From Luteitalea sp. TBR-22 (GTDB taxonomy: Bacteria; Acidobacteriota; Vicinamibacteria; Vicinamibacterales; Vicinamibacteraceae): 64,000 nt of DNA. This document shows, one piece after another, positions 16,490 through 25,048 of this stretch. The notes under the pieces were generated by a model. It was given only the letters and a program-made list of their open reading frames with translations. It had not been told where the DNA came from and ran no database searches. Location: contig NZ_AP024452.1 of NCBI RefSeq assembly GCF_016865485.1, forward strand, positions 2,998,501 to 3,062,500, in the 5' to 3' direction. Both the position numbers and the translations under genes were made by a program. Numbering within the stretch: position 1 is the stretch's first letter; every line of letters starts with the position of its first letter.

Positions 16490-18547
16490 TCAGCGCGGCG
16501 CGTCGATGGTCACGTTCCCGAGGATGGCGCTGCCGAACCGGCGGCCGACGTCGGCAGCGGCGATCGCCCCTCCGTCGGGGGCGCGCGGACGCACGAGCCT
16601 CACCGGCACGGGGGCCAGGCGCGCGACCAGCTCGGGAAGGTCGGTGACCTGCAGGACGCCGGGCATCACGGCCAGCGTCAGTCCCGCGTGCGTGTCGGAG
16701 CTGGCGACGTCCTCGTAGCTCACCGGGCCCTCCTCGAGCACCAGACCTGCAGGGCGCAGGTGCTGCGCCGCGAACACGGCGGCCGGCACCGTCTGGCCCC
16801 GCGCGTGGATGGTGACCTCGGGAGCCCCGCCGGGCACGAGGGCATCGAGCACCGCGAGGCTCGCGTGGATGTCGTGCACCTGCCATGTCACCACGCTGGT
16901 GCCGAGCAGCCAGGCGCGCGCCGCGAACTGGTAGTCGGCGCCGTATCCGCTGCTGCCGGCGCGCGGCCCCAGGACTCCCGTGCCGCGCACGTCCACCGCC
17001 AGCACGTGCTGCCCGCTGCGCGCGAGCGAGTCGATGGCGGCATCCTGGTGGATGGCCCCGCGATCGTCGAGGAGCAGCACCACGCGGCGACTCGGCGTCG
17101 TCGAGGCGCGGAAGCGCGCCGGCAGGCGCAGGCCGTCGTACAGCTCGATGGCGAGGCGCTCACCGGCCATCGTCGTCGCGCTGCCGCTGCGCTCGGCGAT
17201 GCGGCCGTGGGGACCCGTGCGGTAGAGGTGTAGCAGGCGGCGCAGCGCGTCGTCGGTCACGGCCGGGCGAGTCCTCGCGAGGGTGCGAGCTTCTTCGGCG
17301 TTCAACTGACGGACGGTGTGGCTGCCGCCGGAGGTCGCCAACTGCCCGGTCGTGGTGACCCGGAGCGCGGTCTCCGGTTCGGTGGTCACTGCCGCCTCGG
17401 CGCTCGGCCCCGGACGCCCCAGCCAGCGCCCGAGTGCCTGGTATGCGCCCTCGCGCAACGGCTGCGTCCATCCGTGGGTCGCGTCGTTCTCCACGCGCGC
17501 GAGCCGGTCGCCGGCGCCGAGCAGGTCGTACAGGCGGGTCAGCTCGGCAGAGGCGGCCCTCGAGCCGGCGATCGGGAAGAAGTCCTTGATCGCGCTGCTC
17601 ACCAGGAAGCCACGCGGCGCGGCGGCGAGCGCGAAGTCGGCGAAGTCGAGTCCCAGCCCGACGAAGCCGGGCAGGATCTGCTCGGCGTCCTGTGGCCCCG
17701 GCACGTCCCACATGTCGGCCCACGAGGTCATGTAGCAGGAGACCACCACGGCAGCGAGCCGCGGCTCCACCGCGCCCAGCAGCGCCGCCTGCGTCCCGCC
17801 TCCCGAGTTGCCGGCCACCGCCAGCCGCGCCGCGTCGACGTCAGGGCGGCTCGCCAGGTAGTCGAGCGCGCGCTGCATGTCGCGCACCATGTAGGCGCCG
17901 AGCGTGCGCCCGGTCAGCAGCACCTGCTGACCCGTCATCGAATGCTCACGCGTCCCGATGCCCACCCGGGAACCCGTGCCGGCGGCGTCGGGGTACTCGA
18001 GACGCTCGCCCTGTCCGAAGGGGTCGATGGCCAGCACGAGGAAGCCGCGCCGCGCCAGCGACACCCAGGCGTGCTGATAGACCGGCGAGGCCTTGCCCTC
18101 GTCGGCGTGCCCGGCGGTGCCGACGACGGCCGGGAAGGGGCCGGTCCCTTCGGGCACGTAGGCGTTGGCCGTCACGCGGAAGCCCGGCGCGCTCTCGAAG
18201 ACCACGTGCTCGATGCGATAGCCCTGGCGCGCCGTGGTGCGGGTGACCCTCGCCCCGAGCGGCGTGGACACGGCGGGGAGCAGCCCCAGCGAGGCGCGCA
18301 GCGCCGTTCGGACGTCCCGTTGCCGCGCCTCGACGTCGGCCCGCGTGACCAGCGTCGCCACGCGGGCACGCCGCGCGTCCAGAGCCTGCCTGGCCTGGCC
18401 ATCGAGCCACGTGTCGAAGGTGACCCGTTCGGGCGCGACAGCCGGAACGGGTGCGGGAGCGGGCTGGCGTGCGAGCAGCACGCCGGCCCCCAGGAGGACG
18501 GTGAGGACGACTGAAGGGAGGCGGCGCGCCGGAGCCATGACGCGCAA
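16490..18547 (-). CDS. Secreted alpha/beta hydrolase (acetylxylan-esterase-like)
   Basis: A protein of up to 685 residues; ATG at 18538 (residue 4) is an alternative start. The N-terminus is a signal peptide (VVLTVLLGAGVLLAR). The first hydrolase domain has the nucleophile elbow GNSGGG near residue 250, preceded by PDVDAARLAVAG, and belongs near the Abhydrolase_7/AXE1 group that deacetylates polysaccharides. The second half (from about 400) resembles a second, degraded hydrolase-like domain with VLLLDDRG and EGPVSYEDVASS but no obvious nucleophile. Likely exported for breakdown of acetylated glycans. It is a single gene. Confidence 0.75.
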   Translation of the reverse strand: MRVMAPARRLPSVVLTVLLGAGVLLARQPAPAPVPAVAPERVTFDTWLDGQARQALDARRARVATLVTRADVEARQRDVRTALRASLGLLPAVSTPLGARVTRTTARQGYRIEHVVFESAPGFRVTANAYVPEGTGPFPAVVGTAGHADEGKASPVYQHAWVSLARRGFLVLAIDPFGQGERLEYPDAAGTGSRVGIGTREHSMTGQQVLLTGRTLGAYMVRDMQRALDYLASRPDVDAARLAVAGNSGGGTQAALLGAVEPRLAAVVVSCYMTSWADMWDVPGPQDAEQILPGFVGLGLDFADFALAAAPRGFLVSSAIKDFFPIAGSRAASAELTRLYDLLGAGDRLARVENDATHGWTQPLREGAYQALGRWLGRPGPSAEAAVTTEPETALRVTTTGQLATSGGSHTVRQLNAEEARTLARTRPAVTDDALRRLLHLYRTGPHGRIAERSGSATTMAGERLAIELYDGLRLPARFRASTTPSRRVVLLLDDRGAIHQDAAIDSLARSGQHVLAVDVRGTGVLGPRAGSSGYGADYQFAARAWLLGTSVVTWQVHDIHASLAVLDALVPGGAPEVTIHARGQTVPAAVFAAQHLRPAGLVLEEGPVSYEDVASSDTHAGLTLAVMPGVLQVTDLPELVARLAPVPVRLVRPRAPDGGAIAAADVGRRFGSAILGNVTIDAPR

Positions 18548-18569
18548 GCCTATCGCAAGCGGCTGGCCG

Positions 18570-19208
18570 TCAGCTGGCCGCTTCGTCCTCGTCGGCGGGC
18601 AGCCTGCGCCTGGCGGAGGTGCGCGTCTCCAGCACGATGATGTTGCGGGGGACGAGGACGACGTCGGCCGACCGACGCGCCTCGCGCAGGATGCTGCGCA
18701 GGCCTTCGAGCGTCGCGCGCACGTCGTCGTTGCTGACGCCCTCGTCGAGCAGGTCGTGGATGCGCAGCTCGAGGTCGGCGACCGATCGCGGCTCGTCGAG
18801 TGCGATCAGGGCCCGACCGTCCGGCAACGGCACGAGGGAGACGCCGAGGTACTGCTCGAGGAGGCGAGAGGGCCTGACGCTGATCACCGCGCGGGAGCCG
18901 AACGTGACCAGTTCGGCCGGCTCACGCAGCGCCGGCGAGGTGCGGTCCTGGATCAGTCCGGCCACCGCGTGGCCGAGGTCCTCGTTGACGCGCGAGAGCG
19001 AGCCGATGACCGACTCGGGCAGCGTGAGCGACACGACCCGTGACGGTTCGTCGAACTTGCGCGGGCGGCCGCGGCGTCGGCGCAGCGGCGCCATCGCGCC
19101 GCTCGCAGTGAGGAGGAGTTCGTCGTGAGGCATCAGCACGTCCCAGCCGGCCAGCGTGAGCACGAGCGCCATCAGTCCTGCGAACTGCCACGCGATCGAC
19201 GAGGGCAT
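18570..19208 (-). CDS. RGRP-motif (AT-hook/ribbon-helix-like) protein with N-terminal membrane helix
   Basis: About 212 residues from ATG 19208, chosen because codon use becomes strongly GC3-biased from there; an ATG at 19268 is the longest choice. Residues 5-24 form a hydrophobic helix (AWQFAGLMALVLTLAGW). Next comes RRRRGRPRKF, whose RGRP core is the AT-hook DNA-binding motif, then VVSLTLPESVIGSLSRV, like the strand-helix start of ribbon-helix-helix proteins. The rest aligns with the protein at 26856-27365 (LVTFGSRAVISVRPS, GVSLVPLPDGRALIALD, NIIVLE). No characterised family is recognised. It is divergent from the membrane protein at 19373. Possibly a membrane-tethered DNA-binding regulator. 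Confidence 0.65.
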   Translation of the reverse strand: MPSSIAWQFAGLMALVLTLAGWDVLMPHDELLLTASGAMAPLRRRRGRPRKFDEPSRVVSLTLPESVIGSLSRVNEDLGHAVAGLIQDRTSPALREPAELVTFGSRAVISVRPSRLLEQYLGVSLVPLPDGRALIALDEPRSVADLELRIHDLLDEGVSNDDVRATLEGLRSILREARRSADVVLVPRNIIVLETRTSARRRLPADEDEAAS

Positions 19209-19213
19209 GGTTG

Positions 19214-19219
19214 AGCATA
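19214..19219 (-). promoter_or_regulatory. Possible -10 box for the RGRP-motif gene
   Basis: On the minus strand TATGCT ends 5 nt before the ATG at 19208, which would place the transcript start at or near the start codon. No convincing -35 box is seen. Confidence 0.4.
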
Positions 19220-19270
19220 CCTCGGGAGCGTGCCCGCGCGGGTGCGAGGTGACCATCGATCGCGTCATGA

Positions 19271-19301
19271 CTCCCGAAGGTTGGGGAGGCCCGGCTCCCG
19301 A
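19271..19301. promoter_or_regulatory. CTCCC repeats in the divergent control region
   Basis: CTCCC at 19271-19275 pairs with GGGAG at 19284-19288, and CTCCCGA recurs at 19295-19301 and, inverted, at 19222-19228. The same heptamer is found in front of the paralogous gene at 26856. A candidate operator for the RGRP-motif proteins. Confidence 0.35.
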
Positions 19302-19337
19302 ATTTACATGAGCTTAATTGATCAGTTTGCAATTTTT

Positions 19338-19366
19338 TTGACGTAATTCAAATCGCCTCCTATCCT
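19338..19366 (+). promoter_or_regulatory. Sigma-70-type promoter predicting a leaderless mRNA
   Basis: TTGACG (19338-19343), a 17-bp spacer and TATCCT (19361-19366). The GTG start codon is at 19373, exactly where transcription would begin. The element sits in an AT-rich island (about 19300-19355) that contrasts with the GC-rich surroundings. Confidence 0.65.
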
Positions 19367-19372
19367 CGGTTT

Positions 19373-21028
19373 GTGTCCACCACCGAGCCCCCGGGGACCG
19401 ACGATCCGCGCCGGCGTGAGGCGCGCGGCCTTGCCGTGGGTCTCATGCTGGTGGCCATCGCCCTGACGGCTGTCGTGTGGGTGCTGGCCGCACATCGATC
19501 GCACGACATCCTCACCGTTCGGCACCTCCAGAACGCGGTCTTCGGCCCACAGCCGGTGCTTCCCGGGCCGGTGGGCACGACCCGGGCGCAGATCGAACGG
19601 CTACGATCCATCGAGGGGCCCCTGCTGCTCGAGTCGGTGCTGCCCGACCAGGCGGGTGTGCTCTGGCTCTTTGCGCTGGTCGTGTGCCTGATCGGTTTTG
19701 CCGGCCCGCCAGGGCGCGCCGAACTCGCCGGCCTGCTCGCGCTGGGCCTGCTCCTGTTCGACATCACGAGCGACCTGTCCCGACTCGACGACCCCGTGTC
19801 GTGGCAGTTGATGGACTGGACGTTCACCGCGATCGTCGCGCTCAGCGTCGCCCTGGCGGGGGCGGCCATCTTCCGGAGTCGACGACACGCGGCCGGCCTC
19901 TGGCGACCACCGGTGACGGCTCCCACGCTGCGCGCCGCGGCCGTGACTCTCCTCGCGCTCAGCCTGGCCATCACGCTGATCCGCTTTCCGGACGACGCGG
20001 GGTTCTACACCAACCTGGGGGCGCAGCGCCTGCGGGAGCGCGGCTGGTTCCCGTACGGCGACCCGGTCCTGAGCGGCTCGGCCGCCGCCGGCTACGGGCC
20101 GGTGCTGTTCCTGGTCCACCTGCCGTTCCAGGCGCTGCTCGACCCGACGGTCCCCAATCCCGCATCTCCCGAGTACCTGCAGATTCGGTACGGTCATAAC
20201 TACCTGCTGCCGCCGGCCCAGGCGTCGCAACTCGCCACCGCGAGCCTGCATCTGTTGGCCGTGGGCGCGCTGTGGCTGATCGTGCGCCGTCAGGTCGGGA
20301 GCGCCGCCGCGTGGGGCGTGCTGGCTCTCTACCTCGCGAGTCCCTTCGTGCTCGGCGTCGGCGGCGTGCACGAGTCCATCGGTGGCGTGACCTTCATCTC
20401 CCACGTCGCGCCGACGGCGCTCGCCCTGCTGGCCCTGGCTCTCGAGGCCCGCCCGCTGTGGGCCGGGTTTGCCCTGGCGGCCAGCGTGGCCACCGTCTTC
20501 GCGCCGTTGTTCTTCGTTCCGGCCTGGGTCGGCTACTACGCACACGACCGCCGGGCGCTCGCCCGCTTCGTGGCAGGGCTGGCGCTGGCCGCGGTGATCA
20601 TCGGCGGCCCGGTGCTGTGGCGCACGCGCCCGATACCCGGGCGCAGCGTGATCGCGACGGTGGTGCACGACACGGTCGGGCACCACCAGGGCGCCGACAT
20701 GTATGGCCAGAGTCCCTTCGGGTTCTGGGGGGGACGCGATGGCTGGCGGGCGCGACTGCGCAACGAACTGGTGCCCGGCGTGTCGGTGAGCAGTCCCATG
20801 TTCGCCGCGGCGCTGGCGTTCATGGTGAGCGGCGCGTGGCTCGGGCGCGGCCGCACCCCTCGACAACTGGCGGCGCTGATGGCCGCCATGGGCATCGCCA
20901 GCCAGCTCTGGAAGATCCACGGCACCGGGGTCTACGTGAACTGGTACCTGCCCTTCCTGTTGATCGGCATCTACGGCGCCGACGGCGTGCCGGGCCCCTC
21001 CGCCCCTGTCCAGGAGACGCACCGATGA
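19373..21028 (+). CDS. Polytopic membrane protein, GT-C-like (function unknown)
   Basis: A 551-residue protein with about 10-12 membrane helices. Between helices lies a soluble stretch with DDAGFYTNLGAQRLRERGWFPYGDPVL, which resembles the first luminal loop of GT-C glycosyltransferases, where an acidic residue binds the lipid-linked sugar. Homology is too weak to name a family. It starts a run of tightly packed sugar genes: the GT2 gene overlaps its stop (ATGA), followed by a nucleotidyltransferase and epimerase. It likely handles a lipid-linked sugar or polymer. The divergent neighbour is an RGRP-motif protein. Confidence 0.7.
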   Translation: MSTTEPPGTDDPRRREARGLAVGLMLVAIALTAVVWVLAAHRSHDILTVRHLQNAVFGPQPVLPGPVGTTRAQIERLRSIEGPLLLESVLPDQAGVLWLFALVVCLIGFAGPPGRAELAGLLALGLLLFDITSDLSRLDDPVSWQLMDWTFTAIVALSVALAGAAIFRSRRHAAGLWRPPVTAPTLRAAAVTLLALSLAITLIRFPDDAGFYTNLGAQRLRERGWFPYGDPVLSGSAAAGYGPVLFLVHLPFQALLDPTVPNPASPEYLQIRYGHNYLLPPAQASQLATASLHLLAVGALWLIVRRQVGSAAAWGVLALYLASPFVLGVGGVHESIGGVTFISHVAPTALALLALALEARPLWAGFALAASVATVFAPLFFVPAWVGYYAHDRRALARFVAGLALAAVIIGGPVLWRTRPIPGRSVIATVVHDTVGHHQGADMYGQSPFGFWGGRDGWRARLRNELVPGVSVSSPMFAAALAFMVSGAWLGRGRTPRQLAALMAAMGIASQLWKIHGTGVYVNWYLPFLLIGIYGADGVPGPSAPVQETHR

Positions 21029-21741
21029 ACGGCAACGGAGCGATCAGGACGCTCAGCGTCCTGGTGCCCATCTACAACGAGCGCCACACCGTGGAGCGCC
21101 TGCTGCGATCGGTGGCGGCGGTGGACACCGGCCTCGAGGTCGAGATCCTCGCCGGCGACGACGGATCGACCGACGGCACGCGCGACATCCTGCAGGCATT
21201 GCGGCTGCCCGGGCTGCGCGTCGTGCTGATGGACCGCAACGTCGGGCGCGGCGGCGTCATCAAGCACCTGTGGTCGCTGGCCACCGGCGACGTGCTCCTG
21301 CACCAGGACGCCGACCTCGAGTACGACCCCGCCGACTATCCGGCGCTGCTCGCGCCGCTGGTGCTCGGGTCGGCCGACGTCGTCTACGGGAGCCGCTTCA
21401 AGGGACACATCGCGGGGATGCGCTGGCTGAACCGGCTGGGCAACCACACGATGAGCGCCGCGACGCGGGCGCTGTACGGCGTGCGCGTCTCCGACCTCAT
21501 GACCTGCTACAAGGCCTACCGGAGGACGCTGGTGACCGACCTGCACATCGACGCCGACGGCTTCGACTTCGAGGCGGAGTTCACCGCGCGCCTGGCGCAG
21601 CGCGGGGCGCGCTTCACGGAGGTGCCCATCCGCTTCGCCGGGCGCACGTTCGAGGAGGGCAAGAAGATCCGCGCGGTGGATGCGGTGCGCGTGATGCGCG
21701 AGCTGGTGCGCTGCAAGGTGACGGAGGCCGCACGTGGCTAG
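21025..21741 (+). CDS. GT2 glycosyltransferase, soluble DPM1-like
   Basis: A 238-residue GT-A enzyme whose ATG lies within the preceding stop. Motifs are LSVLVPIYNERHTVERLL, AGDDGSTDGT and HQDADLEYDP (DxD-type metal site), then YGSRFKGH and GFDFEAEFTARLAQRGARFTEVPI, typical of dolichol- or polyprenyl-phosphate sugar synthases. No membrane hairpin follows, unlike the GT2 at 8464. It should load a sugar onto a lipid carrier for the adjoining membrane protein. An 8-nt overlap joins it to the next gene. Confidence 0.88.
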   Translation: MNGNGAIRTLSVLVPIYNERHTVERLLRSVAAVDTGLEVEILAGDDGSTDGTRDILQALRLPGLRVVLMDRNVGRGGVIKHLWSLATGDVLLHQDADLEYDPADYPALLAPLVLGSADVVYGSRFKGHIAGMRWLNRLGNHTMSAATRALYGVRVSDLMTCYKAYRRTLVTDLHIDADGFDFEAEFTARLAQRGARFTEVPIRFAGRTFEEGKKIRAVDAVRVMRELVRCKVTEAARG

Positions 21742-22702
21742 CGCTCCGATGGTCGGCGTGATCCTCGCGGCGGGGAAGGGTGCCCGCATGTACCCCTTCT
21801 CCGAGCAGCGGCCCAAGCCGGTGTTGCCCATCCTCAACCGCCCGTTGCTCGGCTACCAGATCGACGTGATGCGTGAGGCCGGGATTACCGACATCCACAT
21901 CGTGGTCGGGCATCGCGGCTACCAGGTGGCGTCGGCGCTCGGCGACGGCGCGACCCTCGGGGTGCGGATCCGGTACGTCGAGCAGGAGACGACACTCGGC
22001 CTGGCGCACGCCGTAGGGGCCCTGGAATCGCGCATCGACGGCCCGTTCGTGCTCATGCTGGGCGACATCCAGTTCCACCTGTGCGGCCCGCTGCGGCCCC
22101 TGATGGACGAGGTGTCGTGCGGGGCAGTCAATGCCAATCTGGTGAGTCGCGAAGAGCCCGACCCCGAGATGCTGCGGCGCAACTTCGCCATCCTCGCCGA
22201 CGACGCGGGCCGCGTGCGTCGCGTCATCGAGAAGCCCCGGTTCTCGACGACGCGGTTGAAGGGATGCGGGCTCTACGTGTTCGACGAGCGGATCTTCGAC
22301 GCCATCCGGCGGACGCCCCGCACCGCCCTGCGCGACGAGTACGAGATCACCGACAGCATCCAGATCATGATCGAGGACGGCTGGGTGGTGCGGCACCATC
22401 CGATCGTCAGCCGCGACCTGAACCTGACGCGCGCCGAGGACCTGCTGATGATCAACCTGGCCGAACTGGCGCGCCGGAGCCTGCCGCGGTTGGTGTCGCC
22501 CTCGGCGCAGCTGGCGCCGGGCACCGTAGTGGAGCACAGCGTCATCGGCCCCGACGTGATCGTGCGTCATCCGATCCGCATCGTCGACTCGGTGATCATG
22601 CCCGGCGCGCACGTCGAGGCCCGTCACGACCTGACGCAGGTGGTGACCGATGGCGAGCACCTGGTCTATTGCCCCGACCTCGATCTGCAGGTCACCTCGT
22701 GA
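21734..22702 (+). CDS. Sugar-1-phosphate nucleotidyltransferase
   Basis: A 322-residue protein with the signature GVILAAGKGARMYPFSEQRP followed by KPVLPI, then a Rossmann-like core (LMLGDIQFH for the metal-binding Asp, EKPRFSTTRLKGCGLYVFDERIF). The C-terminal 80 residues have hexapeptide-like turns (APGTVVEHSVIGPDVIVRHPI). This matches glucose-1-phosphate thymidylyl- or mannose-1-phosphate guanylyl-transferases; which sugar is used cannot be read. It supplies an activated sugar to the surrounding glycosyltransferases and overlaps the downstream epimerase by 4 nt (GTGA). Confidence 0.88.
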   Translation: MASAPMVGVILAAGKGARMYPFSEQRPKPVLPILNRPLLGYQIDVMREAGITDIHIVVGHRGYQVASALGDGATLGVRIRYVEQETTLGLAHAVGALESRIDGPFVLMLGDIQFHLCGPLRPLMDEVSCGAVNANLVSREEPDPEMLRRNFAILADDAGRVRRVIEKPRFSTTRLKGCGLYVFDERIFDAIRRTPRTALRDEYEITDSIQIMIEDGWVVRHHPIVSRDLNLTRAEDLLMINLAELARRSLPRLVSPSAQLAPGTVVEHSVIGPDVIVRHPIRIVDSVIMPGAHVEARHDLTQVVTDGEHLVYCPDLDLQVTS

Positions 22703-23643
22703 CGCCCCGTCATGCGCTGGTGACCGGTGGCGCCGGCTTCATCGGCTCCCACGTCGTCGCGGCCCTGAGGGCGGGCGGCGCGGCCGTGACCGTCCTCGAC
22801 GACCTGTCGATGGGACGCCGGGAGGCCGTGCCCGCCGCTGCGCGGTTCATCCACGGCGACGTGCGCGACGAGGCGGCCGTGCGACGCGCCCTCGACGGCG
22901 TCGACGTGGTGTTCCACCTCGCGGCGCAGGTCACGGTGCGCGGGAGCTTCGCGCGGTTCTACGAGGACCTCGACACCAACGTGATGGGCACCGCCTGCCT
23001 GGTGCGCGCGCTCGACCCGTCGCGGGTGCGGTGGTTCACGCTGGCCTCGTCGATGGCGGTGTATGCCGACTCGCCCGACGGCCACCCGGTGGCCGAGACG
23101 CACCCGACGACGCCGCAGTCGCCGTACGGGGTGGGCAAGCTGGCGGCCGAGGGCGTGGCGCGACAGGTGCTGGCGATGCGCGGGGTGCCGTGCACGGTGC
23201 TGCGCTACTTCAACACCTTCGGTCCCGGCCAGGCCTACACCCCCTACGTCGGGGTGATCACCATCTTCCTGACGCGGCTGCTGCGTGGGGAAGTGCCGGT
23301 CATCTTCGGCGACGGCGAGCAGCAACGCGACTTCGTGCACGTGCAGGACGTGGCGGCGGCGACGGTCGCCGCGGTCGGACGGCCGCCGGGCACCTACAAC
23401 GTCGGCACCGGGCGTGGCACGTCGCTCACGGCGCTGGCGCGCCTGGCCATCGACGCGGCAGGTGTGCGCGGTGTCTCGCCACGGTACGAAGCCGCGCAGC
23501 CGGGGGAACTCCGGCACTCGGTGGCCGACGTGTCGGCCGCGCGCCGGGCGTTGGGATACCACCCGGAGCGGAGGCTGGCCGAGGAGATGCCCCGGGTCGT
23601 GGCCGACGTCGCGTCGCGCCTGGCGTCGTCGCGCCAGGCATAG
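22699..23643 (+). CDS. NAD-dependent sugar epimerase (UDP-glucose 4-epimerase-like)
   Basis: A 314-residue extended short-chain dehydrogenase. It starts at GTG overlapping the nucleotidyltransferase stop. The NAD-binding glycine motif is TGGAGFIGSH (residues 9-18); the catalytic Ser lies in LASSMAVYAD and the Tyr-x3-Lys in SPYGVGKLAAEG. RYFNTFGPGQ and FGDGEQQRDFVHVQDVA are also typical. It is the last gene of the 19373-23643 unit and is followed by a strong hairpin terminator. Substrate stereochemistry is not determinable. Confidence 0.9.
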   Translation: MTPRHALVTGGAGFIGSHVVAALRAGGAAVTVLDDLSMGRREAVPAAARFIHGDVRDEAAVRRALDGVDVVFHLAAQVTVRGSFARFYEDLDTNVMGTACLVRALDPSRVRWFTLASSMAVYADSPDGHPVAETHPTTPQSPYGVGKLAAEGVARQVLAMRGVPCTVLRYFNTFGPGQAYTPYVGVITIFLTRLLRGEVPVIFGDGEQQRDFVHVQDVAAATVAAVGRPPGTYNVGTGRGTSLTALARLAIDAAGVRGVSPRYEAAQPGELRHSVADVSAARRALGYHPERRLAEEMPRVVADVASRLASSRQA

Positions 23644-23682
23644 GCGAGGCCTCGACCGACGTGCCAACGGGCAGGAACACGA

Positions 23683-23706
23683 AAGGCCGGGCGGGTGCCC
23701 GGCCTT
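23683..23706. terminator. Bidirectional hairpin terminator
   Basis: AAGGCCGGGC (23683-23692), loop GGGT, GCCCGGCCTT (23697-23706): a perfect 10-bp stem with A/T ends between the convergent epimerase and radical SAM genes. Confidence 0.8.
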
Positions 23707-23730
23707 CGTCGTGCCACGCGACGGTGGCGG

Positions 23731-24882
23731 TCAGGGGCAGACGGTCGCGGCGATCGGCTGGCGCGCCGCCTTGCGCTTCTCGGCGCTGGCGCGCACCAGG
23801 AACTTCGCGTAGGGCACCACCTGCTTGATGGCCGCCACGTTCATCTGGCAGGGGCTCAGGCAGGTCGGGCACTTCTCGTCGCGGATGTAGTTGCGGTGCG
23901 CCTGCGAGGCCTTGGCGAAGTAGACCGCCTCCGGATCCTCGGTGACGGCGTTGCCGACGACGTTGCTGTTCTCGCAGAAGAACATGCCGCCGTCAGGGTT
24001 CAGCATCAACCCCTGCGTCTGGAACGGGCAGGGCGCCGTGCGGTGGTAGCCGTTGGCGATCATGTCCGCGTAGTGCAGGTAGATGTAGTTCTGCCCGTCG
24101 AGCAGCGGGTCGTGGCGGACGCGGTCCATGAAGAACTCGCGCATCCGCTGCTCCTCCTCGCTGACCGGCTTGATGTCCTTGGCCAGGTCGGCGTTGCCCA
24201 GCATGGCCTCGGTGAAGCGGACCATGTTGAACACGATGTCCAGCTTCTCCCGGCGCGCCCACGCCAGGATGTTCTCGGCATCGTCGAGGTTCATCGAGAA
24301 GATCGTCGTCGAGATCCCGAAGTTGAACGGGTACGTCTTCTGGAGCTCCTTCATGGCCGCGATCGTCTGCTCGGCCTTGTCGAAGCCGCGCTTCACGCGC
24401 CGCACCTCGTTGTGCATGTCGCCGACGCCGTCGATCGACACGCGGGTGCTGAAGATGACGCCCCGCTCGTGGCACATCTGCACGATCTTGGTGAGCATCG
24501 GGATGCCGCGATGCGGCGTCAGGCCGGTCGTGTTGAGCGTCAGCTTCCGGAGTTTGGGCAGCTTGTCGATCAGCACGCGGACGATGTCCACCAGGTCGTT
24601 GCGGGTCGTCGGCTCCCCACCCGAGATGCTGGCGTTCTCGATGTGTTTCCAGAGCGGGGAGTCGAAGACCTTCTCGATCTGCTCCAGGCTCATGTCCTCC
24701 TTGCGGTTGCCACGCGTCCAGTTGCTGCACATGTTGCAGCGGGCGTCGCACACGAAGGTGACGTGGAAAATCAACACGGTCGGGTGAAGCGCCTTCACCC
24801 GGCCGATGTAGCTGTTGACGAGGTCCCGCGGAGCGGAGAGAGCGGCCTTGGCGAGATACTTGGCCGCGTACACTTGCGCCAT
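23731..24882 (-). CDS. Radical SAM protein with C-terminal SPASM-like cysteines
   Basis: A 383-residue protein. The iron-sulfur motif CDARCNMC (Cys45, Cys49, Cys52) is the canonical CX3CX2C that binds the SAM-cleaving cluster; SISGGEPTTR is the GGE motif contacting SAM. The C-terminal part has further cysteines (CPFQTQG, FFCENSN, CPTCLSPCQMNV), as in SPASM or twitch domains that hold auxiliary clusters. Such enzymes often modify peptides or sugars; here the surface-glycan context and lack of a peptide precursor leave the substrate open. A good sigma-70 promoter precedes it. Confidence 0.88.
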   Translation of the reverse strand: MAQVYAAKYLAKAALSAPRDLVNSYIGRVKALHPTVLIFHVTFVCDARCNMCSNWTRGNRKEDMSLEQIEKVFDSPLWKHIENASISGGEPTTRNDLVDIVRVLIDKLPKLRKLTLNTTGLTPHRGIPMLTKIVQMCHERGVIFSTRVSIDGVGDMHNEVRRVKRGFDKAEQTIAAMKELQKTYPFNFGISTTIFSMNLDDAENILAWARREKLDIVFNMVRFTEAMLGNADLAKDIKPVSEEEQRMREFFMDRVRHDPLLDGQNYIYLHYADMIANGYHRTAPCPFQTQGLMLNPDGGMFFCENSNVVGNAVTEDPEAVYFAKASQAHRNYIRDEKCPTCLSPCQMNVAAIKQVVPYAKFLVRASAEKRKAARQPIAATVCP

Positions 24883-24891
24883 AAGTTCCTG

Positions 24892-24921
24892 ATCCTACAG
24901 CCTGTTGTGGTCCGGAGTCAA
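24892..24921 (-). promoter_or_regulatory. Sigma-70-type promoter of the radical SAM gene
   Basis: On the minus strand TTGACT (24916-24921), an 18-bp spacer and TAGGAT (24892-24897), followed by AGGA about 5 nt before the ATG at 24882. Spacing and hexamers are near consensus. Confidence 0.6.
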
Positions 24922-24950
24922 AGTCGGACCAAGCTGGTCGCCAGCAATGC

Positions 24951-25048
24951 GAAATTTGAAATTCGAAATTGTGGCGCGCCGACTGCGTCGCGCGCGGCGA
25001 AGGCCGCAGGCCAAGCCGCCCCGAATTTCAAATTTCCAATCTCAAATT
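24951..25048. repeat. AT-rich heptamer repeats forming an inverted pair
   Basis: GAAATTT-GAAATTC-GAAATTG (24951-24971) is three 7-bp units. The first 15 bases reappear exactly inverted at 25022-25036, and heptamer-like units continue to 25048. The 56-bp GC-rich centre (24966-25021) has no reading frame of note. The rest of the 164-bp gap holds the promoter above. Confidence 0.75.
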
